Part shown: piece by piece, positions 1 to 5,402 of the stretch
How positions within the stretch are numbered: position 1 is the first letter of the stretch
Layout of the letters: every line of letters begins with the position of its first letter
Assembly (NCBI GenBank): GCA_030628805.1
Contig: DAOVQG010000311.1
Location: forward strand, 1-5,512
DNA from: JAGMDK01 sp023128695
Lineage (GTDB): Bacteria > Planctomycetota > Phycisphaerae > UBA1845 > Fen-1342
Direction of reading: 5' to 3'
DNA: 5,512 nucleotides
Notes under the pieces: generated by a model
The model's database searches: none
What the model was told of the DNA's origin: nothing
What the model saw: the letters and a program-made list of their open reading frames with translations, nothing else
Made by a program: the position numbers and the translations under genes

Positions 1-74
1 ATATATCAATTATGACAGAGATCCGGCGATTGTCAAGCGCATAAACGAATGCGAATCTGCTCAACGTCTCCGAT

Positions 75-668
75 GTGACCTCAACCACTTGTCAAAACAG
101 GAGGTTACAACCGCGAAAGGAAACTACTTACGGAATCGCTGTGGCTGTGGTGACGCAAACCGGGCGGGTGACGCGGCGCGAGCGTTGTGCGACCACGATC
201 CCCGAGCTGGCCGCGCGAGTGGAGCGCGTGCGAACGCCGCGAGAGTTGATCATCGAGGAAAGCCCGCTGGCGGATTGGATCTATCGCGGTCTGACGTCGC
301 TAGCAGAGACGGTGATCGTCTGCGATCCGCGGCGCAACGCCCTGATCGCCAAGGCCGGCGACAAGGACGATCCGATCGACGCCGAGAAGCTGGCGCAACT
401 GGCTCGCGGCGGTGGCCGCCTGCTCCGCGTCGCGTGGCTCCGCCCGCGGCGGCCGCCGGCGAGAGTCCCGGATAGGTGCCTGGGCGACGTTCAAGATCGC
501 CCGCAGACCGGAAGATCAACACGATCAAGGACCGCCGACAACACCCGCACCGCCCGCGCGGCCAACCGCCGCCAAGAGCAAGCTCGGCCGGCGAACGTCG
601 ATCGCGTACGAGAGAGCGCCCCTCAAGAAGCCAACAAAAATGGTGCGTTCACGGAGAATGTACATTGA
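75..668 (+). pseudogene. Degenerate IS110-family transposase, N-terminal fragment
   Basis: The open frame starts at a GTG (75) and runs to 668, but only about 117-416 (residues 15-114) is recognisable. IS110-family transposases are DEDD (RuvC-like) recombinases. The visible family blocks are 'IAVAVVTQTGRV', 'PRELIIEESPLADWIYRGL' (holding the conserved acidic pair E61-E62) and 'VIVCDPRRNALIAKAGDKDD' followed by PIDAEKLAQLARGG (D96-D102 region). The usual opening block, Gly-x-Asp-x-His-Lys with the first catalytic Asp, is absent: 'KETTY' runs straight into 'GIAVAVV', which looks like a small internal deletion. After residue 114 the reading becomes Arg/Pro-rich and matches no IS110 domain. The C-terminal Tnp_20-type domain with its serine is missing; the usual family length is roughly 300-400 residues. 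A perfect AGGAGG (99-104) has no start codon at the right distance. I infer a dead remnant. Family assignment is quite sure; the frame limits are not. Confidence 0.75.
99..104 (+). promoter_or_regulatory. Orphan Shine-Dalgarno of the dead transposase
   Basis: AGGAGG is a perfect anti-16S match, but no ATG, GTG or TTG lies 5-10 bases downstream in the transposase frame. It most likely served the original start codon of the IS110 transposase before mutation removed it. Confidence 0.4.
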
Positions 669-735
669 CTTCTTGCTTCATATAGGTGCCACACACCGCT
701 CGTCGGGTACGGAGCCCCGACGCTACAGCCTTGCG

Positions 736-760
736 GGGTGGGGTGGGCGTCCCGCCCGTC
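736..760. repeat. 25-bp GC-rich repeat, copy A (inverted copy at 5345-5369)
   Basis: This block of G-runs, CGT and C-runs matches the reverse complement of 5345-5369 at 23 of 25 positions by eye; the differences are both T against C. It contains the palindrome GGGCGTCCCGCCC. It belongs with the intergenic repeats at both ends of this window and is not coding. Confidence 0.6.
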
Positions 761-873
761 AACGGCCTCGTCGGCGAACGCCCGTTTGTAGCGGCCGGCG
801 CCCCTGCCGGCCGTAGAATGCCGGTGCCTGCTCCGTCCAGACAACGGCCGACACGGGAGTCGGCCGCTACATT

Positions 874-993
874 GTGTGGCACCGGCATCCTGCCGGTGGT
901 TCGGCCGGCACGGGGGCCGACCGCTACATTTTTGTGTGGCACCGGCTTCCAGCCGGTGGATCGACCGGCACGGGGGCCGGGCCGCTACATTTC
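874..993. repeat. Two tandem 60-bp palindromic repeat units
   Basis: Unit 1 (874-933) and unit 2 (934-993) both open with 'GTGTGGCACCGGC' and close with 'CCGCTACATTT'; they differ at only a few positions. Each contains a perfect 8-bp stem with a 3-base TCC loop: CACCGGCA/TGCCGGTG at 880-898 and CACCGGCT/AGCCGGTG at 940-958. The two stems differ by a matched A:T to T:A swap. A second, weaker hairpin (TCGGCC/GGCCGA, 901-920) follows in unit 1. A degenerate third copy of the unit's end ('cacgggagtcggccgctaca') lies just upstream at 852-871. Function is unknown; the units look like members of a dispersed repeat family. Confidence 0.8.
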
Positions 994-1006
994 CAGCCAT
1001 GCAGAC

Positions 1007-1516
1007 TCATCCCGGCACGACGCCGCCCAACTGATCGTTGCCGAGCGAATACAGTCGCCTCACGGACGGGTCTTCGTTCATGTGCGCGGCCACCACGCGG
1101 CCGACGAAGATCACGTGATCGCCGGTTACCAGCTCGGACTCGAGCTTGCACTCGAAGTTCGCGACGGCGTCCGCCAACAAAACACTGTCGATCACCGTGG
1201 CCGGCTGCGTTTTCGTGCCGCATTGAGCGAGCTTGTCCAGCTCGCGTCCGGACCTGGTCCCGTGGAAGAGCGCGTCCTCGGCCATCGTGGACGACACAAA
1301 ACTGAGCACGAATTCGCGGGCGTGCCGCAGCACCTCCAGCGAGTAACGCGTCAGGCCGATCGAGATCGCCAGCATCGGCGGTTCGATCGAGGTATTCATC
1401 ACCCAGCCCAGCGAGATCGGATTGTGCTTGCCCCGCGCGTCCTTCGCGATGGCGAGCGAGACTTGCTCCGGATACTTCCGCGCCATGGCGTTCTCGTAGG
1501 TGGTAGCAACTTGCAT
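1007..1516 (-). CDS. Flavin reductase family protein (FMN-binding split-barrel, flavoredoxin-like)
   Basis: This encodes a 169-residue cytoplasmic protein of the flavin reductase-like / flavoredoxin family. These are FMN-binding split beta-barrels that use NAD(P)H to reduce flavin or pass electrons to a partner. Family features visible are the cofactor-binding strand block at residues 32-59 (NPISLGWVMNTS, EPPMLAISIG and TRYS), 'REFVLSF' (67-73), and the late 'GDHVIFVGRVV' block (132-142), a hallmark of the family. Length is normal for the family's single-domain members. The frame stays open upstream to an ATG at 1603, but I chose the ATG at 1516. An AAGGAG lies six bases before it, and the 29 extra residues look unlike a flavin reductase N-terminus. 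It stands alone, with repeats downstream and an AT-rich region upstream. Its electron partner and substrate cannot be told from sequence; the family call is firm. Confidence 0.88.
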   Translation of the reverse strand: MQVATTYENAMARKYPEQVSLAIAKDARGKHNPISLGWVMNTSIEPPMLAISIGLTRYSLEVLRHAREFVLSFVSSTMAEDALFHGTRSGRELDKLAQCGTKTQPATVIDSVLLADAVANFECKLESELVTGDHVIFVGRVVAAHMNEDPSVRRLYSLGNDQLGGVVPG

Positions 1517-1522
1517 ACCTTG

Positions 1523-1528
1523 CTCCTT
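1523..1528 (-). promoter_or_regulatory. Ribosome binding site of the flavin reductase gene
   Basis: AAGGAG on the minus strand sits six bases from the ATG at 1516. It decides the start in favour of 1516 over the in-frame upstream ATG at 1603. Confidence 0.75.
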
Positions 1529-1540
1529 GTAGACCCAGGC

Positions 1541-1603
1541 CGCTAAAATATAGTGAACCAGGCAAACGGTCCGTACGATATAAGCTCTAATCGCCCTTGA
1601 CAA
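1541..1603 (-). promoter_or_regulatory. Probable promoter region of the flavin reductase gene
   Basis: This is part of an AT-rich stretch in an otherwise GC-rich window. On the minus strand a TATATT (1547-1552) could be a -10 box, placing a transcript start about 25 bases before the start codon; the matching -35 (around 1570-1576) is poor. A second option is TTGTCA (1598-1603) with TATCGT 17 bases further on (1575-1580). Neither is strong, and planctomycete promoters often depart from the E. coli consensus. Confidence 0.25.
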
Positions 1604-1705
1604 TGATTTGGATTATGTTAGGATGGATACCAAGGCTATAATAAATATCGTCGGCTAATAGTCCGTACGGGCTAGTGCCGTTTCAGAGAACATCTGGCGT
1701 TAGTC

Positions 1706-1797
1706 GGGAGGGCGAGGCTCCCGCCGAGCCGCGGAAGGGAGGGCGAAGCTCCCGCTGAGCCGCGGCAGCCCCGGCTCGGCAGGAGCCTCGCCCTCCC
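1706..1797. repeat. Large GC-rich hairpin element upstream of the FmdB gene
   Basis: The arm at 1706-1731 ('GGGAGGGCGAGGCTCCCGCC' and on to GAGCCG) pairs with 1772-1797 at 25 of 26 positions. The 40-base loop holds a second direct copy of the left arm (1737-1765, 27 of 29 identical to 1706-1734). The right arm could therefore pair with either copy, giving two alternative stems. Outside it lies a weaker outer pairing, TTTCAGAGAA (1681-1690) with TTTTTCTGAAA (1810-1820). It is non-coding. It resembles dispersed hairpin repeats of planctomycete genomes. It could also end transcripts or fold in the FmdB leader, but no T-run follows the main stem directly. Confidence 0.75.
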
Positions 1798-1830
1798 ATA
1801 GCGACGGACTTTTTCTGAAATTGCTTTAGT

Positions 1831-1835
1831 CGGAG
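1831..1835 (+). promoter_or_regulatory. Ribosome binding site of the FmdB-type gene
   Basis: CGGAG (GGAG core at 1832-1835) lies seven bases before the GTG at 1843. Together with the family's standard 'MPTY' opening it supports the GTG as the true start. Confidence 0.55.
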
Positions 1836-1842
1836 TCTACTA

Positions 1843-2055
1843 GTGCCAACCTACGCCTTTCGGTGCTTGAAGTGTAGCAAGGAGTACGAGGAACTGGTCC
1901 AGCGATTCGGCCAGACCGCCCCTTGTCCGGAATGCGGCAGCTCCGACGTCGAGCGGCTCATCTCGGCCCCGGCGGCTCGTGTGGGCACTCGCCTGCGCGA
2001 GAAGCTGAGCCGCGACGCCGGCTGTAGCAGCCCTCCCGGCTTCGGTTTCGGCTGA
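1843..2055 (+). CDS. FmdB-family zinc-ribbon protein
   Basis: This is a 70-residue protein of the FmdB / CxxC_CxxC_SSSS putative regulatory family. It opens with 'MPTYAFRCLKC', the family's signature N-terminus. Two zinc-binding pairs are intact: C8-x2-C11 and C28-x2-C31, separated by 'EELVQRFGQTAPCPECGSSD', followed by 'VERLISAPAARV'. The tail is short, basic, then Gly/Phe-rich (PPGFGFG) with one further Cys (C61). Length is typical (about 60-110 residues). It starts with GTG, supported by a GGAG seven bases upstream. The family name comes from a gene linked to formamidase/amidase regulation, but most members, including this one, have no proven role. It has no operon partner: a hairpin element lies upstream and the convergent lysC downstream. 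The family is clear, the function unknown. Confidence 0.88.
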   Translation: MPTYAFRCLKCSKEYEELVQRFGQTAPCPECGSSDVERLISAPAARVGTRLREKLSRDAGCSSPPGFGFG

Positions 2056-2087
2056 AGCCGATAAGTCTCCGTCCGGCAGTCTGCCGG
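2037..2087. terminator. Possible bidirectional terminator between the FmdB gene and lysC
   Basis: Two small stem-loops lie where the genes converge. CGGCTTC (2037-2043) pairs with GAAGCCG (2054-2060), overlapping the FmdB stop codon. CCGGCA (2073-2078) pairs with TGCCGG (2082-2087) around a 3-base loop. Neither is followed by a real T-run on either strand, so intrinsic termination is only a guess. The rest of the 92-base gap shows nothing else. Confidence 0.3.
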
Positions 2088-2147
2088 GTTATCGTTCAGA
2101 GATCGTTTCAATTCGTCATTTGCGCTACTCAGAGAGAGGCGCGCGGC

Positions 2148-3371
2148 TTACTTCGTCTGATCCAACTCGAACGCTTGATGAACCACCTGGAGTGCCCGCT
2201 CGCCGTCGTCCGCCGGCACGAGCACACTGATCACGATTTCGCTGGTGGCGATGTTCTCGATTTTGATCTTTTCCGCCGCCAGGGCGTTGAACATGCGGGC
2301 GGCGACGCCGGCGTGCGAGCGCATCCCGACGCCGACCACGCTGATGCGGGCCAGGTCTGCGGCGATGTCTGGGTTGTCCACGTTGAACCGCCGCGCGACC
2401 AGCTCCGCGACGGCCCGCGTCTCGCCCGTCTCGCGACCCTCGACGGTAAAGCCCAGCGTGACCTTTTCGCCTCCGTCGGCGAGTGTCTGCATGATGTCGT
2501 CAACCAGAATACCGTGCTCGGCGACAGCCTCGAACACTGCCGCGGTGACGCCGGGCTCGTTTGGCAATCCGGCCAGCGTGACGCGGGTGATATCGCGTTT
2601 GAGGGTCGCGCCGCGGACGACGACGCCTTCCATACCCGGTGTTTCGTTCATGATCATCGTTCCCGGATTGTCGCTGCTGCTGCCGCGGACGTGGATCGGC
2701 ACGCCGTACTTTTTGCCCAGCTCGATCGCCCGGGCGTGCATGACGCCGGCCCCGAGGGCGGCCATTTCGAGCATCTCGTCGTAGCTGATCGCGTCCAGCT
2801 TGCGGGCCTGGGGCACCAGGCGCGGGTCGGCAGTGTAGATGCCGTCCACGTCGGTGTGGATTTCGCACGCCCGCGCTTGCAGGGCGGCCGCCAGGGCGAC
2901 GGCGGTCGTGTCGCTGCCGCCGCGGCCGAGCGTGGTGATGTTGAAGTCTCGGTCGACGCCCTGGAAGCCGGCCACGATGACGATCTTGCCCTGCGCGAGG
3001 ACGCGCTGGAGGCGGGGCGTGTCGATGGATTGGATGCGGGCCCGGGTGTGGGTGCTGTCGGTGACCAGGCCGACCTGGGCGCCGGTCAGGCTGACGGCCT
3101 CGTAGCCGGCTTCGTGGATCGCCATGGCCATCAGGGCGATGCTGACCTGCTCCCCGGTCGCGAGCAGCATGTCCATCTCGCGCTTGGCCGGTCGGCGGGA
3201 GACCTGGGCGGCCAACTCGACCAGCTTGTCGGTCGTGCCGCCCATGGCCGAAACGACCAGCACGACTTGGTTGCCGCCGAGCAAGGCGCGGACAGCCCGC
3301 CGCGCCGCCAGATGAATCCGCGACGCATCCGCCACGCTGGAGCCGCCGAATTTTTGCACGATGACGGGCAT
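2148..3371 (-). CDS. lysC: Aspartate kinase (aspartokinase), LysC type
   Basis: This 407-residue cytoplasmic enzyme phosphorylates L-aspartate with ATP to aspartyl-4-phosphate, the first step toward lysine, threonine, methionine and diaminopimelate. The kinase domain covers about residues 1-245. It shows the nucleotide-binding 'KFGGSS' (7-12), 'VVSAMGGTTDKL' (39-50), the substrate-region 'LLATGEQVS' (69-77), 'TLGRGGSDTTA' (147-157) and 'TDVDGIYTADPR' (173-184). Two ACT regulatory domains follow, about 264-330 and 343-404 ('GMRSHAGVAARMFNALA' and 'ENIATSEIVIS'); in the family these bind lysine and/or threonine for feedback control. Length and order match monofunctional Bacillus/Corynebacterium-type LysC; no homoserine dehydrogenase domain is fused. 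All motifs look intact. The start is fixed by 'MPVIVQKFGG', but no clear Shine-Dalgarno precedes it. The gap to the upstream beta-helix gene is only 22 bases, so its promoter must lie inside or before that gene. Which amino acid inhibits it cannot be told. Confidence 0.96.
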   Translation of the reverse strand: MPVIVQKFGGSSVADASRIHLAARRAVRALLGGNQVVLVVSAMGGTTDKLVELAAQVSRRPAKREMDMLLATGEQVSIALMAMAIHEAGYEAVSLTGAQVGLVTDSTHTRARIQSIDTPRLQRVLAQGKIVIVAGFQGVDRDFNITTLGRGGSDTTAVALAAALQARACEIHTDVDGIYTADPRLVPQARKLDAISYDEMLEMAALGAGVMHARAIELGKKYGVPIHVRGSSSDNPGTMIMNETPGMEGVVVRGATLKRDITRVTLAGLPNEPGVTAAVFEAVAEHGILVDDIMQTLADGGEKVTLGFTVEGRETGETRAVAELVARRFNVDNPDIAADLARISVVGVGMRSHAGVAARMFNALAAEKIKIENIATSEIVISVLVPADDGERALQVVHQAFELDQTK

Positions 3372-3393
3372 GACTAAGTTAATGACACCGCGG

Positions 3394-5181
3394 CTACGGG
3401 CACGTCGTATTCATCACCGCCACGAACTGATCGATGTCCCGCCAATTGACGGTGCTGTCGGCGTTGACGTCGTTATTCGCGAAGTGACAACACGGCGTCT
3501 CAGGCAGGAACATGACCACCCACGACGCTTGGTTGTCATCCAGAGCCGCCAGAAAGAACTCGATATCGCGCCAGGTAATGGAGCCGTCACAGTTGCTGTC
3601 GCCGGGACAAATGGACGGCGCCCCGAACTCGTATGCGCCCATATCCACAATGGCGGCACCATCACCTTCGCCATCCCAGATCCGTATGTGATCGTCGAGA
3701 TCAAGGTCTGGAAGTAGTAATTGGGGCTCGAAAGTTGGATCACCTGTATCAACACAGGGGGAGTCGGTGGACAGGCGGAAATTGTTGTCCTCCCAAGTAG
3801 CGGGATCATTATCCGGGCCATCAGGGTCTATAAAAAGCGGATCAACATCGATATTCCCCTCGCATGATGGGTTGCTTGAGCATGCAAGGCCACCCTGTAC
3901 GTCATTGTAGCGGAGAACACGCTCAGCAGAACCCCAAGTCAGATTCGTTTCTGTTGGGAGGTTGTCCCAGATTATACAGTTCCACAAGTACATATCAGAG
4001 TCATACGGCTGGCTTATTTCAATGCTGCCTCTGCCCCAATAAGCCACGTTGTTGATGATAGTGCAATTAGAGCAGCTAACAAGACACCATTGCCCGACGC
4101 CGCTGCAAAGCACGCCGCCACCGTAGCCTGCTACGTTTGCAGCCAGGAGACAGTCGTCGAGCACGCTGCAGTGAGAGCAAACGCCGCCGCCTGAATCTAC
4201 GGCTGAGTTACCGCGGATTTCGCATCTCAAACAATTGAAACTGCTATAATCCAGGCTACAGACACCTCCACCTCTCCATGCTTCGTTGCAGGTGATCACG
4301 CAGTCTCTAAAAGCAGTCGTACCGCCCTCGGTACAGAGGCCGCCACCATTGCCAGTCGCGACGTTATCAGTCAGAACACAGTTGATGAGTAGAGGATAGC
4401 CGTGGTGACAGCAAATACCGCCACCGCGCCCAGCTGAATTATCAGAAATGACGCAGTCCGACAAGGTGGGTTCGTTTCGATAATCATAACAGTAGAGCCC
4501 ACCGCCGTAGCTTGCGTGGTTTTCAGTGATCCTGCACGCTGTAAGAACAGGACTACTATCCTGGTGAATGTAAATACCGCCGCCTTTTCCAGCGTACCCA
4601 TTAGTTGTGTTCCAAATGATTGTGCAGTTAATGATCCTTGGGTTTCCCAAATGGATGTAGATACCGGCACCGTATCGATGTGTCGATTCTCCATTAGCAT
4701 AGCCCGCCGTAATCGTGACGCCGTCTAGCACCGCAGTCGTATCGTTTCCAGTGCTAGTCACGACGTGGTAGCAGTTGTCGTTCGGATCGTCTTGCGTGCC
4801 TATATCGCCGCTGAGGATGGACTCGTACAGTTCCAGGTTTCGGACGTCCGGATTGATGGGATTGGCCAGACCGGCGTAGCCGCCGGAGAGCGCTACGCCG
4901 TTGATGAGCCGGTATCGCTCGGTGCGCGGCGTGCCCGGCTCGGCCTGCTCGGACGGGTAGTACGTCCCGCCGGCGACGTGGATTTCGGTGATGCTCGGAT
5001 CGCCCAGCGCCTCGGTCAGGGCGTCCTGAAGATCATCGTAGGGCGTGGTCCAACTCTGGCCATCGCCACCCGGCGGGGCATCATCATCGACGTACCGTAC
5101 GTCCGCCTGGGCCCAATCCGCCATGGCACCAACGGCTAGCGCGGCCACCATAACCATCAGCTTCGTTGTCCAGCGTGTCAT
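3394..5181 (-). CDS. Secreted Cys-rich parallel beta-helix protein with C-terminal dockerin-like domain
   Basis: This is a 595-residue exported protein. Residues 1-26 form a signal peptide (MTRWTTK, hydrophobic VMVAALAVGAMA, AQA cut before D27). Next comes 'VRYVDDDAPPGGDGQSW' with 'DDLQDALTEA' and 'GVALSGGYAG' (about 28-104), the usual opening of the bacterial 'choice-of-anchor Q' / right-handed beta-helix proteins. The middle repeats a roughly 25-residue rung with N-x-A then GGG-hydrophobic-Cys; I count seven GGG rungs. 'NIDVDPLF' and 'SPCVDTG' close the helix. Residues 525-595 resemble a type I dockerin: GDSNCDGSITWRDI and NDVNADSTVNWRDI, Ca-binding-loop-like. There are 30 cysteines. I see no catalytic residues I can name, so lyase or adhesin activity is not claimed. 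The start at 5181 is preferred to the ATG at 5187, because the AAGGAG is seven bases from it but only one from 5187. The middle is much lower in GC than both ends. Its location is probably the envelope or outside the cell. Confidence 0.85.
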   Translation of the reverse strand: MTRWTTKLMVMVAALAVGAMADWAQADVRYVDDDAPPGGDGQSWTTPYDDLQDALTEALGDPSITEIHVAGGTYYPSEQAEPGTPRTERYRLINGVALSGGYAGLANPINPDVRNLELYESILSGDIGTQDDPNDNCYHVVTSTGNDTTAVLDGVTITAGYANGESTHRYGAGIYIHLGNPRIINCTIIWNTTNGYAGKGGGIYIHQDSSPVLTACRITENHASYGGGLYCYDYRNEPTLSDCVISDNSAGRGGGICCHHGYPLLINCVLTDNVATGNGGGLCTEGGTTAFRDCVITCNEAWRGGGVCSLDYSSFNCLRCEIRGNSAVDSGGGVCSHCSVLDDCLLAANVAGYGGGVLCSGVGQWCLVSCSNCTIINNVAYWGRGSIEISQPYDSDMYLWNCIIWDNLPTETNLTWGSAERVLRYNDVQGGLACSSNPSCEGNIDVDPLFIDPDGPDNDPATWEDNNFRLSTDSPCVDTGDPTFEPQLLLPDLDLDDHIRIWDGEGDGAAIVDMGAYEFGAPSICPGDSNCDGSITWRDIEFFLAALDDNQASWVVMFLPETPCCHFANNDVNADSTVNWRDIDQFVAVMNTTCP

Positions 5182-5188
5182 TGCCATT

Positions 5189-5194
5189 CTCCTT
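5189..5194 (-). promoter_or_regulatory. Ribosome binding site of the beta-helix gene
   Basis: AAGGAG on the minus strand is one base from an ATG at 5187 and seven from the in-frame ATG at 5181. The spacing favours the second ATG, shortening the protein by two residues. Confidence 0.65.
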
Positions 5195-5402
5195 TGCCAG
5201 AAGTGCTCTCATCGGACTCACCACGGCCGTGCAAGGCCGTGCCCAGGCGGAGCCGGGCTTCTGCGGCGTCTCAGCCGTGACACCGAACCTAGTGCATCGC
5301 CACTCCATAATCGACGGGCAGTGCGGGCAGCCTGCCCGCATACCGGCGGGCGGGACGCCCGCCCCACCCACACATTATTGTGTGACAGAGCACTAGCAGT
5401 CT
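5195..5402. repeat. Gene-free stretch with several palindromes upstream of the beta-helix gene
   Basis: No gene is supported in this stretch. It holds the 10-base palindrome CACGGCCGTG (5222-5231) with a repeated GGCCGTGC (5225-5232 and 5235-5242). It also holds a hairpin TGCGGGCAG/CTGCCCGCA (5321-5339, one-base loop), the 25-bp repeat at 5345-5369, and CACACA-TTAT-TGTGTG (5369-5384). The beta-helix gene's promoter should lie here, but I cannot identify it. Confidence 0.6.
5345..5369. repeat. 25-bp GC-rich repeat, copy B (inverted relative to 736-760)
   Basis: This reads GGCGGGCGGGACGCCCGCCC then CACCC. Its reverse complement matches 736-760 at 23 of 25 positions. GGCGGGCG and CGCCCGCC can pair around a GGA loop. 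It is adjacent to the hairpins at 5321-5339 and 5369-5384. Confidence 0.6.

Larger units (their letters stand above)
669..1006. repeat. Gene-free stretch packed with GC-rich palindromic repeats
   Basis: No protein gene is supported here. The stretch is a run of short GC-rich palindromes. One is a T/G/C-rich block at 736-760 that recurs inverted at 5345-5369. Another is a 'gcggccggcgcccctgccgg' palindrome starting at 787, followed by a degenerate unit around 815-872, then two clean 60-bp tandem units (874-993). Open frames crossing it on both strands give low-complexity Gly/Pro/Arg/Val peptides of the kind produced by dispersed planctomycete repeats, so I read none of them as genes. It lies downstream of the minus-strand flavin reductase gene and of the transposase remnant, a typical place for such repeats to build up. 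Confidence 0.65.

Noticed and set aside
1..74. Left end or bridge-RNA region of the IS110 element
   Set aside because: This is where it would lie, but the element is decayed and I see no clear fold or boundary in these bases.
874..993. Tandem repeats as a CRISPR array
   Set aside because: The 60-bp units are repeated end to end with no unique spacers, only two good copies exist, and no cas gene is nearby.
686..1546. A 286-codon plus-strand open frame
   Set aside because: It reads through the palindromic repeats and then antisense to the flavin reductase gene; its first part is repeat-encoded 'GTGILPV'-type peptide.
1517..1603. A 29-residue N-terminal extension of the flavin reductase from the ATG at 1603
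   Set aside because: The internal ATG at 1516 has a well-placed AAGGAG, and the extension overlaps the AT-rich promoter-like region.
1597..1642. Plus-strand TTGACA (1597-1602) and TATAAT (1637-1642) as a promoter for the FmdB gene
   Set aside because: Both boxes are perfect, but they are 34 bases apart instead of about 17, so they cannot form one standard promoter; each box alone is not enough.
2175..3377. A 400-codon open frame on the plus strand opposite lysC
   Set aside because: It is antisense to a gene with every aspartokinase motif; the translation is Asp/Val/His/Arg-rich with no recognisable domain, a normal by-product of high GC.
3372..3393. A lysine riboswitch before lysC
   Set aside because: Only 22 non-coding bases precede the start codon, far too few for the roughly 170-base lysine riboswitch.
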